Program-made: the position numbers and the translations under genes
Shown: positions 15,967-24,054 of the stretch, piece after piece
Layout: each line of letters starts with the position of its first letter
Numbering within the stretch: the first letter of the stretch is position 1
Assembly (NCBI RefSeq): GCF_003001815.1
Contig: NZ_PVMZ01000031.1
Coordinates: 33,506-97,505 of the forward strand
Direction: 5' to 3'
From: Actinoplanes italicus
GTDB taxonomy: Bacteria; Actinomycetota; Actinomycetes; Mycobacteriales; Micromonosporaceae
Length of the DNA: 64,000 bases
The notes under the pieces: model-generated
What the model saw: the letters and a program-made list of their open reading frames with translations, nothing else
Database searches by the model: none
Told to the model about the DNA's origin: nothing

Positions 15967-16811
15967 GGTGACACCACTCGCACTTCAAGTCCGGACATCG
16001 GTACCAGCCGGGCGATCATACGAGCCGCGCTGCTCTCGGCGGTGTGCAGGACCACGGTCGCGCCGCAGGCGGCGGCGTAGTCGGCGAACGCGGTCAGGCC
16101 GTGGTGGTCGATGAACGTCAGCGCGGTGGCGTCGATGGCGAGCCGGCCCGCCTCCGGCGCCGGGCGGGCGTGCCGCAGAGCGGCGGCGAGAACCTGCCGG
16201 TTGCCCCGATCGACCTCACCCGCAAGCGTCAGCCCGAGTCCGGTGCCGGCCGTGGTGTGGAGCCGGAACCCGCTGGCCGCGGGGTTCAGCACCGGATGCA
16301 GGCAGAGCGCCTCGGCCAGCGTGTCGCGGGGTACGACCGCCCGGTCGAATCCACACATACCCGCGACCGGGTGCCCCGCCATGAACCTGTCGGCCAGGTG
16401 CTCGTAGCGGATCCAGGCCTCACGCTGCCGCTCCCCGGCGACGAGCGAGGTGACGTCCGCCGCGACGCGCAAGCCGGTCCAGCCGTCGGTCAGGGCCTGC
16501 TCGGCCGCCGCCGCGAAGACCTCGACCTGCCGCTCGGGTTCGACCGGTTCATCACGGCCGTACATGACCGACACCGACGTGACCTGCGCCTGGCCACGAG
16601 CCACGGCGGCGTCCAGACCGTCGATGCCGGCCGGGGCGGCCGTCTCGTCGCCGCCGATGTACATGACCCGCTGGCGTGCCCGGAGACCTTCGGCGAGGAA
16701 GTCGCCGGCCTGTGACCGGAACTGCCCGGGTTCGTCGAAGGCCCAGCCCACATGGTCGTGCAGGCCCAGGCCCTGAGCCCTCTCGAGAACCGTCGAAAGC
16801 CGCACCGGCAC
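15963..16811 (-). CDS. MEDS-STAS anti-sigma factor antagonist-like protein
   Basis: The 282-residue product starts at a GTG (16811). It has a MEDS domain (about 15-170, HDHVGWAFDEPGQFRSQAGD and RVMYIGG) and a C-terminal STAS domain (about 190-282) of the SpoIIAA type. The phosphoacceptor region reads TALTFIDHHGLTAF, where the usual Ser is replaced by His-His (typical sequence is D-S-S/T-G-L). That change suggests the switch may not be phosphorylated in the classic way. The coupled downstream gene encodes a MEDS-HATPase, so the pair probably forms a partner-switching module with two matched sensory domains. Confidence 0.82.
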   Translation of the reverse strand: MPVRLSTVLERAQGLGLHDHVGWAFDEPGQFRSQAGDFLAEGLRARQRVMYIGGDETAAPAGIDGLDAAVARGQAQVTSVSVMYGRDEPVEPERQVEVFAAAAEQALTDGWTGLRVAADVTSLVAGERQREAWIRYEHLADRFMAGHPVAGMCGFDRAVVPRDTLAEALCLHPVLNPAASGFRLHTTAGTGLGLTLAGEVDRGNRQVLAAALRHARPAPEAGRLAIDATALTFIDHHGLTAFADYAAACGATVVLHTAESSAARMIARLVPMSGLEVRVVSP

Positions 16812-16880
16812 AGATTACCTGTGATCGGGGTGGATGCTTCCGGGCGAACACCGATGCCACCCGGTCGGAGTTCCCGCCCG

Positions 16881-17146
16881 TCACGTCGCCGGTGGCGCCT
16901 GGTCGTCGTCCGCGGTGAGGGCCAGGGCCGCCTGGACCGCGCGCAACCGTCGCTGGGCCCGGCGGTACGGGCGACGATCCCCTCGGCGACCGCTTCGAGG
17001 TACATCACCTCGCGCGCCGTGAGCACGACGAAGTTGCTCCCCCGCCGGCCGACCACCGGCCGGATGCCGCCGGCCTGCTCGCGAACGCCCGCCACGAGCA
17101 GCCGGACCACGTCCATGTGGTCGAGCGCGTCGAACACGATCACCGG
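16881..17146 (-). pseudogene. Unidentified gene fragment fused behind the decayed serine hydrolase
   Basis: Just after the serine-hydrolase remnant the minus strand reads VIVFDALDHMDVVRLLVAG, then SNFVVLTAREVMYLEAVAEG in one frame. It ends in another frame with RRAQRRLRAVQAALALTADD and a stop at 16881. The two halves look like parts of one alpha-helical protein with one frameshift between them. I do not recognise the family. It has no start of its own and no ribosome site, so it is probably the leftover 3-prime end of a gene joined here by deletion. Confidence 0.5.
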
Positions 17147-17149
17147 GCA

Positions 17150-18017
17150 GGATCATCCGGAGGCCGACGAGTTCCTCGATCGCCTTCTCGCCGAACTCCA
17201 GCGACCCGTAGTTGGCCACGAAGATCCTGTCTCCCGCCGGATCGTAGAGGGCGAACGTCCCGGTCGCGCCGACAGCGCCGTACGCGTCCGGCATGCTGAA
17301 CAGCAGGGGCGACAATTCGCGGAAACGGAACTGCATGACGCCCATGCCGTAGTGGATGCCCTTCTCGTACTCGTGCTCGAAATCGGTGAGCCGCGCGAGT
17401 GTCCCGGCGGAGACGATCTCGGCGGAGGTGAACGCGCGGATGAAGGTGACCAGATCGGACGTCGCCGTCACGACGCCACCGCCGGCCCAGTCGACCGACA
17501 TCGCGTTCCGATCGCTCAGATCCACGCCACGGGCGGTCACGGCCAGGACGTCGCCGTCCTTGCCGTACGGTCGGCGCTCGATCCTTTCGAGGGCGAGCCC
17601 GAGCAGGATGTAGCCGGTGTCGGAGTTCCGGCGACGAAGAGCCCGTCCAGAACCGTGGCGCCGAGCCATCTGCCGACCGGATCGTCGAAGGTGACGCGCC
17701 CCTCGTCGACCAGTTGCCCGTGGACCGCGGCGAGCATGGTCTTCCCGACGCTCGCCGAGTGGAACCGGCTGTCCACCCGCGCCGCACCGGCCGCGTAACG
17801 GTGCAGCGCCCCGGTCCGCCCCGAATAGGTGGCGAAGAGCGCGCCCGTCACGGATTCGTTCCCGGTCACGGTGTCCTGAAGCCGCTGCTGGATCGCCGCG
17901 TCGACGCCGGCCTGCGACAGCGGCCGGTGGAGGTAGGCGAGCAGCCCCCACGCAGGCCACGATGACCACGGCCAGTCCCGCCACGATCGACAGTGCGATC
18001 CGAGTTCCCTTACGCAT
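17150..18017 (-). pseudogene. Decayed serine hydrolase (class C beta-lactamase / D-aminopeptidase family)
   Basis: A signal-anchor start (MRKGTRIALSIVAGLAVVIV) is followed, after a frame change, by GVDAAIQQRLQDTVTGNES and the active-site motif SASVGKTM (S-x-x-K). After a second frame change come NSDTGYILLGLALERI, MSVDWAGGGVVTATSDLV and PDAYGAVGATGTFALYD. These are successive blocks of a beta-lactamase-fold serine hydrolase. About 100 residues that normally lie between the DGLF and SDTGY blocks are missing. Two frameshifts plus an internal deletion make this a clear pseudogene. Confidence 0.85.
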
Positions 18018-18117
18018 GCCCACGCCTTCCGTAGTCGTGGGCACGACCGTAGGAAGACCCGCGGGTCACGGGGAACGACCTGAGCCCGAGCGGCCGGATC
18101 GCGGGGCCGAGTGGTCG

Positions 18118-18606
18118 TCAGGAGCCGGTGAACTTCGGGTACTGGAACCACGCGTAGTCGATGGGCTGCGGCGCGTTCCACTCCGCTGCCAGGGCGGCGT
18201 CGACGGGCTTGAAGCCGGCCCGCTCGTACGTGCGGATCGCCGGTGTGTTGTCGGGGCGGACCCGCAGGAAGATGTTCGCGTGGTCGTGCTTCGACGCTTC
18301 GGACAGGAGTGCCCGCACCAGCCGGAGGCCATGGCCCTTCCCCCGGTGCTCCGGCGCCACGATGATGCGCGCCAGCTCGATCTCGTCCTCCTCGTCGTCC
18401 AGCCACAGTTCGCCGTACCCGATCGGGGTCTCGCCGTCGAGGAGCAGGAATTGCACGATGTCGTCGGCGGTCTTCGGCCAGCTGCCGAGCAGTTCGGCGG
18501 GGAACGGGAACTCCTCCCGGCCGCACAGCAGGGCCACCTCGTGCGCCGACGTGGCCCAGCCGGCGACCGATGCGGCATGCCTGACCTCGAACGAACTCAG
18601 ACCCAT
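18118..18606 (-). CDS. GNAT-family N-acetyltransferase
   Basis: The 162-residue protein is a compact GNAT enzyme. The acetyl-CoA-binding motif A is IIVAPEHRGKGHGLRLVRAL (about 86-105; R/Q-x-x-G-x-G/A variant), followed by FLRVRPDNTPAIRTYERAGF as motif B. Substrate is unknown; such small enzymes acetylate amino groups of amino acids, proteins or antibiotics. The ATG at 18606 has GGGGAG upstream. It lies between a pseudogene and the sortase gene with no sign of an operon. Confidence 0.88.
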   Translation of the reverse strand: MGLSSFEVRHAASVAGWATSAHEVALLCGREEFPFPAELLGSWPKTADDIVQFLLLDGETPIGYGELWLDDEEDEIELARIIVAPEHRGKGHGLRLVRALLSEASKHDHANIFLRVRPDNTPAIRTYERAGFKPVDAALAAEWNAPQPIDYAWFQYPKFTGS

Positions 18607-18626
18607 CGGTTCTCCCCGTGTTCAGC

Positions 18627-19295
18627 TCACCGGCGCAGCGCCGCCGTCACCACGACATTGTCGCGGTAGTGCCGGGTCTCGGGGTCGAAGGGGCCGCCGC
18701 AGGTGATCAGGGTGAGCCGGACCGCGCCGTCGCGGGCGAAGTACTCCTGCAGCGGGATGGCCGTCTTCTGGTAGCGCTTGCGGGCGACCACCTCGAACTC
18801 GCGCGCCTTGCCGCCGGGCCCGGTGAGGGTCACCGTGTCCCCGGCGTCGAGGGAGCCGAGCTTGAAGAACGCGCCGTCGCCCTCGGCCGCGCTGTCGACG
18901 TGCCCGGCGATGACGATGGAGCCCGCGCCGGCTGCGAAGCCGGGTCCGTACCGGTACCAGCCGACCCGGTCGACGCTCGGCGGTACGGCGAAGTCACCGG
19001 TCGCCGGTTCGATGCCGACGGCGTCGACGACGGCGTCCAGGTCGAGGGCCGGAATGCGCAGCCGGGTGGGCGCCGCCGTGCCGTCGGCGGCCGGGATCGT
19101 GCCGTCGGCTATCGGCACGCGAGCGGTAGGCGCAGACGCCGATGCGGTGACCACCGGAGCACCGAAGTCCTCCGCCGGCTGCGACCGGCAGGCAGCGGCA
19201 CCGGCCCCGGTGGCCAGCGCGACGCCGGCTGCGACGAGGAGCAGGGCACGCCCCGGCGACTGCCGGGGCGTGCCGTCGCGGCGGACGACGCTCAT
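18627..19295 (-). CDS. Class F sortase
   Basis: The 222-residue protein has an N-terminal hydrophobic segment (about 16-35) and then a sortase beta-barrel. The transpeptidase triad is visible: His132 in IAGHVDSA, Cys199 in LITCGG and Arg208 or Arg211 in ETRHYRDN. Short actinobacterial sortases of this shape are class F. It would join or trim surface proteins outside the membrane. Its start overlaps the stop of the DUF4397 gene by four bases, and that protein ends with a proline-containing motif plus membrane helix, so it is the likely substrate. Confidence 0.88.
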   Translation of the reverse strand: MSVVRRDGTPRQSPGRALLLVAAGVALATGAGAAACRSQPAEDFGAPVVTASASAPTARVPIADGTIPAADGTAAPTRLRIPALDLDAVVDAVGIEPATGDFAVPPSVDRVGWYRYGPGFAAGAGSIVIAGHVDSAAEGDGAFFKLGSLDAGDTVTLTGPGGKAREFEVVARKRYQKTAIPLQEYFARDGAVRLTLITCGGPFDPETRHYRDNVVVTAALRR

Positions 19296-20116
19296 CGGCG
19301 GGCGGTGGCCAGCCGGGTCAGGCCGAACGCGGCCAGCAGGACGCCGAAGATACCGACGCCGTACCAGGGCAGCGAGCCGTTGCCGTCGGCGCGGCCGCCG
19401 TCGCCGCTGGGCACGCCGCCCGGAGCCGAGTGCAGGTTGTCGATGCTCTGCGAGACGATGTCGAGCGTCTTGTCGTCGGCCGAGCCGACCGCGTACACGA
19501 TGGTCGCGGTGCCCTCACCGAGGTTCAGGTCGGCCGGGCCGAGGACGCGGGTGTCGGTGCCGGCCAGCACCACGTCGGCCGAGACGCTGCCGGCGTCCAG
19601 ATCGATCTTGCCTTCCTTGCCGTTGGTCACACCCTCGAAGACGGGCTTGCCACCGGCGCGGATGTCCACGGCGGGCGCGGCCGCGGTGTGCCGCACGATG
19701 AGCCGGGTCTTGCCGGCCGCCAGCTTGCCGACGTCGTTGACGAACGGGGTCAGCGTCGGCTGGCCCTCCGCGTTCAGGTGCGCGACCAGGCTGATGTTGG
19801 CGTCACCGGGCACCTCGGCGTCGTCGACCTTGAGCAGCGCGCTGCCGATCGCGTCGCCGGGCTTGGTGAGGGCGATGTCGTACTGGCCGGCCGGCAGGCT
19901 CAGCGGTCCGGCGACCTTGCCGGGCTGGAAGTCCGGGATGGTCTTCTCGCCGTTGACGTAGACGTCCACCGCCTGGCCGGGGATGCCGTGCACGACCGAC
20001 ACCTGCGAGTCGGCCGCGGCGTACGCGGGTGACGAGGCCAGCCCCGCGACACCGCCGAGAGCGAGCATGGACACCGCACCGACGGCTACGACACGGCCGA
20101 GAGGCAGAATGCGCAT
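19292..20116 (-). CDS. DUF4397 surface protein with C-terminal membrane anchor
   Basis: The 274-residue protein has a signal peptide (1-34, cut near AYA). Two beta-sandwich DUF4397 repeats follow (about 38-140 and 140-225), shown by VSVVHGIPGQAVDVYVNG and VRHTAAAPAVDIRAGGKP. A Gly/Ser-rich linker leads to a C-terminal hydrophobic helix (about 249-268) and a basic tail ATARR. The segment SLPWYG just before the helix is a plausible sorting signal for the coupled class F sortase. It is divergent from the ECF sigma gene and has a SigK-type promoter-like element at 20161-20190. Confidence 0.85.
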   Translation of the reverse strand: MRILPLGRVVAVGAVSMLALGGVAGLASSPAYAAADSQVSVVHGIPGQAVDVYVNGEKTIPDFQPGKVAGPLSLPAGQYDIALTKPGDAIGSALLKVDDAEVPGDANISLVAHLNAEGQPTLTPFVNDVGKLAAGKTRLIVRHTAAAPAVDIRAGGKPVFEGVTNGKEGKIDLDAGSVSADVVLAGTDTRVLGPADLNLGEGTATIVYAVGSADDKTLDIVSQSIDNLHSAPGGVPSGDGGRADGNGSLPWYGVGIFGVLLAAFGLTRLATARR

Positions 20117-20160
20117 CGGATCTCCTTGAGGTGATCGTCGTTGATTGCGTACGCCCTGTC

Positions 20161-20190
20161 CTTCGCCACGGCGGCACTGTTTGGATGCAG
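20161..20190 (-). promoter_or_regulatory. SigK-type promoter-like element for the DUF4397-sortase operon
   Basis: On the minus strand CTGCATCCA (20190-20182) is followed after exactly 15 bases by GCGAAG (20166-20161), 45 bases upstream of the DUF4397 start. The same element with identical spacing precedes the fasciclin gene at 21496. Confidence 0.65.
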
Positions 20191-20204
20191 GTGAGAGAAA
20201 AAAG

Positions 20205-20234
20205 CTGCAACCGGCGGCGGTACGGGGAACGAAC
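20205..20234 (+). promoter_or_regulatory. Candidate autoregulatory promoter of the ECF sigma gene
   Basis: CTGCAACCG (20205-20213), 15 bases, then ACGAAC (20229-20234) is a weaker match to the CTGCATCCA-N15-GCGAAG element found twice nearby, 33 bases upstream of the sigma start. Confidence 0.45.
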
Positions 20235-20267
20235 TGTCAGTGAGTGCGAGGACCGGGAAGGAGGTCG

Positions 20268-20846
20268 ATGAGTTCCGACGACGAACTCGCCGAGCGGCTA
20301 CGCGCCGGCGACGAGACAGCGTTACGCGAGGTGTACGACCGGCACGGCGCGGCCGTGCTCTACCTGGCCCAGCGCCTGCTGGGCGACCGCGCCGAAGCCG
20401 AGGACGTCACACAGGTCACGTTCGTGGCGGCCTGGACGGGCCGGGACGGGTTCGACCCGGAGCGCGGCACGATGCTGGGCTGGCTGCTGGGCATCGCCCG
20501 GCGCAAGGTCGTGGACCGGGTCCGGTCGTCGGCCCGTGAGCAGCGCGCCACCCGGACCGTGCAGGAGCGGCAGCCGGCGTCCCCGGCCGAGGAGTCACCG
20601 GAGCACATCGTCGACCGGCTCGTGGTCGCCGACGAGCTGAAGCGGCTGCCCGACGAACAGCGACGCACACTGGAGTTGGCGTTCTTCGACGATCTGACCC
20701 ATCCGCAGATAGCGGAGGCCACCGGGCTGCCGCTCGGCACGGTCAAGAGCCATCTCCGCCGGGGGATGGCGAACCTGCGACGCCGTTGGGAGGTGGACGG
20801 TGCAACATCTGGATCCCGATCGGCTGGTCCTTCTCGCGCTCTCTGA
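20268..20846 (+). CDS. sigK: ECF RNA polymerase sigma factor, SigK-like
   Basis: The start at 20268 (MSSDDELAERLRAGDET) follows a near-ideal ribosome site, GGAAGGAGG, and gives 192 residues. Region 2 (about 18-85) has GDRAEAEDVTQVTFVAAW and the -10 recognition helix. Region 4 (about 120-175) has LPDEQRRTLELAFFDDLTH and GLPLGTVKSHLRRGM. The gene overlaps the anti-sigma gene by 47 bases. Sigma, anti-sigma of RskA type and a fasciclin-domain product in a row is the arrangement of mycobacterial sigK-rskA-mpt70/83, and local promoters support the same logic. The symbol is by homology and synteny, not proven orthology. Confidence 0.85.
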   Translation: MSSDDELAERLRAGDETALREVYDRHGAAVLYLAQRLLGDRAEAEDVTQVTFVAAWTGRDGFDPERGTMLGWLLGIARRKVVDRVRSSAREQRATRTVQERQPASPAEESPEHIVDRLVVADELKRLPDEQRRTLELAFFDDLTHPQIAEATGLPLGTVKSHLRRGMANLRRRWEVDGATSGSRSAGPSRAL

Positions 20847-21495
20847 AGAACTCGAGGAACTGACCGAACTCGATCACCTGGAAAGCTGCGCCGCCTGCCG
20901 GGGCGAGATGCAGGCGCTGCGGGACGTCGCCGAGATCGGTTCGCAGACCGCTGAGCTGCGTGACCTGCCCGCTCCCCCGGAGCATCTGTGGCAGGCGATC
21001 TCCGCTGACATCACCGCTCCGCGGGCGCCCGTCGTCCACCTGGCGGAACGCCGTTCACGGCCGCGCTGGCTCGTGCCGGCCCTCACCGCGGCGGCCGCAG
21101 CCGTGCTCGCGGTGGCGGGCACGGTCGGCATCGGACGGCTCATCGACCGGACGCCGGCCGACCAGTTCACGGCGCGGGCGACACTGTCCCCACTGGAGAC
21201 GGTTCCGCCGGGCGCGGGCGGCGACGTGCGGGTGTCGTCCGACGGGCGACTGCGCATCGGCGTACACGATCTTCCGTTGACCTCGGGTTTTCATGAGGTG
21301 TGGCTGCTGGACCCCGACACCCCCGGCAAGATGGTGGCCGTCGGCAATCTGCCCCCTGGGCCGGAGGCCGTGCTGACCGTGCCGCGGGGCACCGACCTGA
21401 ACCGGTATCGGCTGGTCGACGTCAGCGACGAACCGCACGACGGGGACGCCACCCACTCAGGGAAGAGTCTGCTCCGCGGAACTCTCACGAAATAA
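20800..21495 (+). CDS. rskA: RskA-type membrane anti-sigma factor
   Basis: The GTG start at 20800 lies inside the 3-prime end of the sigma gene, behind GGGAGGTGG, giving 231 residues. The cytoplasmic N-terminus has a zinc-binding-like anti-sigma motif (HLESCAACR, about 26-34). One transmembrane helix spans about 90-110. The outer part is the RskA C-terminal domain (about 140-231), with LTSGFHEVWLLDPDTPGKMV and VGNLPPGPEAVLTVPRGTD. It would hold the sigma factor at the membrane until proteolysis releases it. A hairpin follows the stop at once. Confidence 0.88.
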   Translation: MQHLDPDRLVLLALSEELEELTELDHLESCAACRGEMQALRDVAEIGSQTAELRDLPAPPEHLWQAISADITAPRAPVVHLAERRSRPRWLVPALTAAAAAVLAVAGTVGIGRLIDRTPADQFTARATLSPLETVPPGAGGDVRVSSDGRLRIGVHDLPLTSGFHEVWLLDPDTPGKMVAVGNLPPGPEAVLTVPRGTDLNRYRLVDVSDEPHDGDATHSGKSLLRGTLTK

Positions 21496-21525
21496 CTGCA
21501 TCCATCCGCCGGGGTCCGAGCGAAG
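21496..21525 (+). promoter_or_regulatory. SigK-type promoter-like element for the fasciclin gene
   Basis: CTGCATCCA (21496-21504), 15 bases, GCGAAG (21520-21525). It begins on the base after the anti-sigma stop codon and leaves a leader of about 50 bases before the fasciclin ATG. Mycobacterial SigK promoters have, from memory, a CCATCC-type -35 and a CCGAAT-type -10. Confidence 0.68.
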
Positions 21526-21559
21526 TACGGGTGGTGGCTGTCGGAGCCACCACCCGTAC
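21525..21559 (+). terminator. Perfect hairpin overlapping the fasciclin transcription start
   Basis: GTACGGGTGGTGGCT (21525-21539) pairs perfectly with AGCCACCACCCGTAC (21545-21559) around a 5-base loop. It follows the anti-sigma stop by 29 bases and should end the sigK-rskA transcript. A transcript begun at the SigK-type promoter would start near 21532, inside the left arm, and could not form the full stem. Confidence 0.75.
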
Positions 21560-21580
21560 CGATCGGAAAGAGGCTCGAAG

Positions 21581-22234
21581 ATGAGGTTCACCCGTCTCGG
21601 CAAGCAGGCCGCCGCCGTCGTCACCGCCGCGCTCGTCGCCTCCGCCCTGGGGGCCGCCCCCGCGCAGGCCACCGGCAAGAAGCCGCTGAAGACCAAGTCC
21701 CTGGCAGCGGTACTGACCGCGGACAAGAGCGGCTTCGACCGCAACGGGCACGACTACGACATCCTGGCCGCCGCGGTGGGCGCCGTGCTCAAGGCCAAGC
21801 CCGGCAGCCCCGTCAAGGTCCTCGCCGACGGCAAGACCGCGCTGACCGCGTTCCTGCCCAACGACCGCGCGTTCCAGCTGCTCGTCGCCGACATCACCAA
21901 GTCGCGCAAGCTGCCCAGCGAGAAGAAGGCGTTCACCGCGGTCGCCGGCCTCGGCATCGACACCGTCGAGTCGGTCCTGCTCTACCACGTCGTCCCCGGC
22001 GCCACCGTCACCAAGAAGGCCGCGCTCAAGTCCGACAACGCCAAGCTCGCCACCGCGGCCGGCGCTCCGATCAAGGTCAACGTGTACGGCCCGCGCTGGC
22101 ACAAGCGCATCTCCCTGATCGACGCGGACCGCAGCGACCGCAACCCGCGCATCAACCGCTTCGACATCAACAAGGGCAACCGGCAGATCGCCCACGGCAT
22201 CGACCGGGTCCTGCGCCCGATCAACCTCCCCTGA
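21581..22234 (+). CDS. Secreted fasciclin (FAS1) domain protein
   Basis: The 217-residue product has a signal peptide (1-30, cut after AQA) and a single FAS1 domain. The H1 box reads LTAFLPNDRAFQLLV and the H2 box YHVVPGATV; NKGNRQIAHGIDRVLRPI closes the fold. FAS1 domains mediate adhesion and matrix contact; MPT70/MPT83 in mycobacteria are the best-known SigK targets. The ATG follows GGAAAGAGG. A terminator follows at 22250. The stretch PRWHKRISLIDADRSDRNPR before H2 is unusually basic compared with mycobacterial homologues. Confidence 0.92.
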   Translation: MRFTRLGKQAAAVVTAALVASALGAAPAQATGKKPLKTKSLAAVLTADKSGFDRNGHDYDILAAAVGAVLKAKPGSPVKVLADGKTALTAFLPNDRAFQLLVADITKSRKLPSEKKAFTAVAGLGIDTVESVLLYHVVPGATVTKKAALKSDNAKLATAAGAPIKVNVYGPRWHKRISLIDADRSDRNPRINRFDINKGNRQIAHGIDRVLRPINLP

Positions 22235-22249
22235 TCCATATCCCTCAGC

Positions 22250-22287
22250 ACGGCCCGGGCGTGAGGCGCAGCTCATGCCCGGGCCGT
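22250..22287 (+). terminator. Terminator after the fasciclin gene
   Basis: ACGGCCCGGGC (22250-22260) pairs with GCCCGGGCCGT (22277-22287), 16-base loop, 15 bases after the stop. Confidence 0.75.
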
Positions 22288-22466
22288 TCCCGTTCCCCTC
22301 GGGCGCCTGATCCTCCGGCGAGGTTCCCGTAGAACTCACTGACTGCAACTGATCACCAAGATCGATCTCCTGCCGCCGCACCGTACCGCGTTTTCGCAGC
22401 TCGATGATCATTTCTGATCGACGCTGCTGAACCTGACGGACGTCGTTGTGGTACACCTCGGTCGTG

Positions 22467-23579
22467 ATGAGAAAACACGTCGCCGCCCTCGCGGTTCTCA
22501 CCGTGTCGGCGCTCGCGTCATCGGCACCGGCCCTCGCGAGTGCCGAAGCGACCGCACCGACCCTGGTGGCCGGGGTGGGGCGGGCGGCGTTCAGCGGCGA
22601 CGGCGGCGCGGCCGTCCAGGCGAGCCTGAACAGGCCGCTGGGCGCCGCGGTGGCCGCTGACGGAACGGTATACGTGGCCGATACCCTCAACCATCGGGTG
22701 CGGGCCGTGGGAACCGACGGCGTCATCCGTACTGTCGCCGGCAACGGTGAGCAGAACGCGCAGGCCGAACCCGTTCCGGTCGGGACCAAGGGCACCGGCA
22801 TCGCCCTCGGCTCACCCAACGCGGTGGCCGTCGGTGCGGACGGAACCGTTTTCATCGCCGACAGTTCGGTGTCCCAGGTGTACGCGCTGGCCGCCGACGG
22901 CACCATCACCAGCCGGGTCACCGGAGATCTGCTCGGCGGGCCCATCGCGACGATCAATTCTCTGGCGGTCACCTCCGCCGGCACCCTGTACCTCGCCGAC
23001 AGGGAGAACAGCCGCATCGTCGAGATCGCGGCGGGTGACCGCGCACGTCCGGTGTCGACGCCGGTACCCCTGCCGACCGGGCTCGCCGCCGATGCGACCG
23101 GCGCCGTCTGGATCTCCAGCGCGACGTCTCAGCTGAGCCGTCTGCAGGACGGGAAAGTGGCGACGATCGTCGGCTCCCCGAACGATGGCTGGACAGCCGA
23201 CGAGAAGCGGCCGGTCGCGTCACCGTTCGGCGCCACCGCGGTGACCGCGGGCAAGGACGGCGTCTACATCATCGACAACGCGCAGCGGACGGTGCGGCGG
23301 CTCGGCGCGGACGGCACCGTGAGCACGGCAACCGCGCTGCCCGCGGATCCTTTCGGCGCACGGGATCCGGTGGTGCTGGCCATGAGTGTCACCACCACGG
23401 GTCCGCTCTATCTGGTCGACACGGTGGGCAGCCGGATCTTCTCGACAGCGGTGGCGGCACCGGACAGTGGCGACACCGCAGACCCTGGCGCGGTACCGGC
23501 CTGGCCCTGGATCGCGGCCGGCGTGGTGGCCGTGCTTCTTGCAGTGTTGTTCATGGTGGCCCGCCGCCGGCGGGCTTGA
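22467..23579 (+). CDS. Membrane-anchored NHL-repeat protein
   Basis: Starting at 22467 (MRKHVAALAVLTVSALASSA) gives 370 residues with a signal peptide (1-25). The body is an NHL/SMP-30-type beta-propeller: repeats such as LGAAVAADGTVYVADTLNHR and PNAVAVGADGTVFIADSS. A C-terminal helix (about 345-365, WPWIAAGVVAVLLAVLFMVA) and a basic tail complete it. It would be displayed on the outer face of the membrane as a binding scaffold. There is no obvious ribosome site; a start at 22446 is possible. It is followed after 19 bases by the first of two type VII-like proteins, so the three look like one operon. Confidence 0.82.
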   Translation: MRKHVAALAVLTVSALASSAPALASAEATAPTLVAGVGRAAFSGDGGAAVQASLNRPLGAAVAADGTVYVADTLNHRVRAVGTDGVIRTVAGNGEQNAQAEPVPVGTKGTGIALGSPNAVAVGADGTVFIADSSVSQVYALAADGTITSRVTGDLLGGPIATINSLAVTSAGTLYLADRENSRIVEIAAGDRARPVSTPVPLPTGLAADATGAVWISSATSQLSRLQDGKVATIVGSPNDGWTADEKRPVASPFGATAVTAGKDGVYIIDNAQRTVRRLGADGTVSTATALPADPFGARDPVVLAMSVTTTGPLYLVDTVGSRIFSTAVAAPDSGDTADPGAVPAWPWIAAGVVAVLLAVLFMVARRRRA

Positions 23580-23598
23580 GTCGGGGGGAGTTCGCGAC

Positions 23599-24033
23599 AT
23601 GGCTGGCGAAGTGACCGGCGGTGATCTGTTCCATCTCTGGCGGGTGTCCGAAGTACTCCTGCCCCGTGTCGCGGACGTCTTCTACGACGCGAACCGCTTG
23701 CTCGGCGGATCGACGGGCGGGGGTACGTCGTTCCGGGCCAACGCGCCGGCCTACCCGGGTTCCAGCGTCATGACCAGCGCGATCGGCACCGCGTGGGAAG
23801 ACCTGCGAGCCGAGATGCAGGCCATGATGGAACAGGTCGGCACCACCGTGCTGGACGCGGGACAGGGCGTCCGCAACGCCACCGAGGCCTACCTCGAGGC
23901 GGACATCGCGAACGCGAACCTGCTGCGCGACTACCTGGCCGACCAGAACAACCTCGACGTGACCGACACCCCCTCGAACCCACCGGCACCCGGGTCGGAC
24001 GAGGACCCCGGCCGGCCCTATCCGGCCGCCTGA
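23599..24033 (+). CDS. Small helical protein of WXG100/ESX-like type
   Basis: The 144-residue protein starts at an ATG behind GGGGGGAG. It is largely alpha-helical: DLFHLWRVSEVLLPRVADVF, then AIGTAWEDLRAEMQAMMEQV and a second long helix to LLRDYLADQNNL, ending in a Pro/Asp-rich tail (TPSNPPAPGSDEDPGRP). The size, helical hairpin and absence of a signal peptide fit early-secreted type VII proteins of the PE/WXG100 class, although the exact W-x-G turn is not present (TAWEDL). Its gene is sandwiched between the NHL protein and the larger 24055-25107 gene. Confidence 0.6.
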   Translation: MAGEVTGGDLFHLWRVSEVLLPRVADVFYDANRLLGGSTGGGTSFRANAPAYPGSSVMTSAIGTAWEDLRAEMQAMMEQVGTTVLDAGQGVRNATEAYLEADIANANLLRDYLADQNNLDVTDTPSNPPAPGSDEDPGRPYPAA

Positions 24034-24054
24034 GCCGGACCGGCTGAAGGAGGC

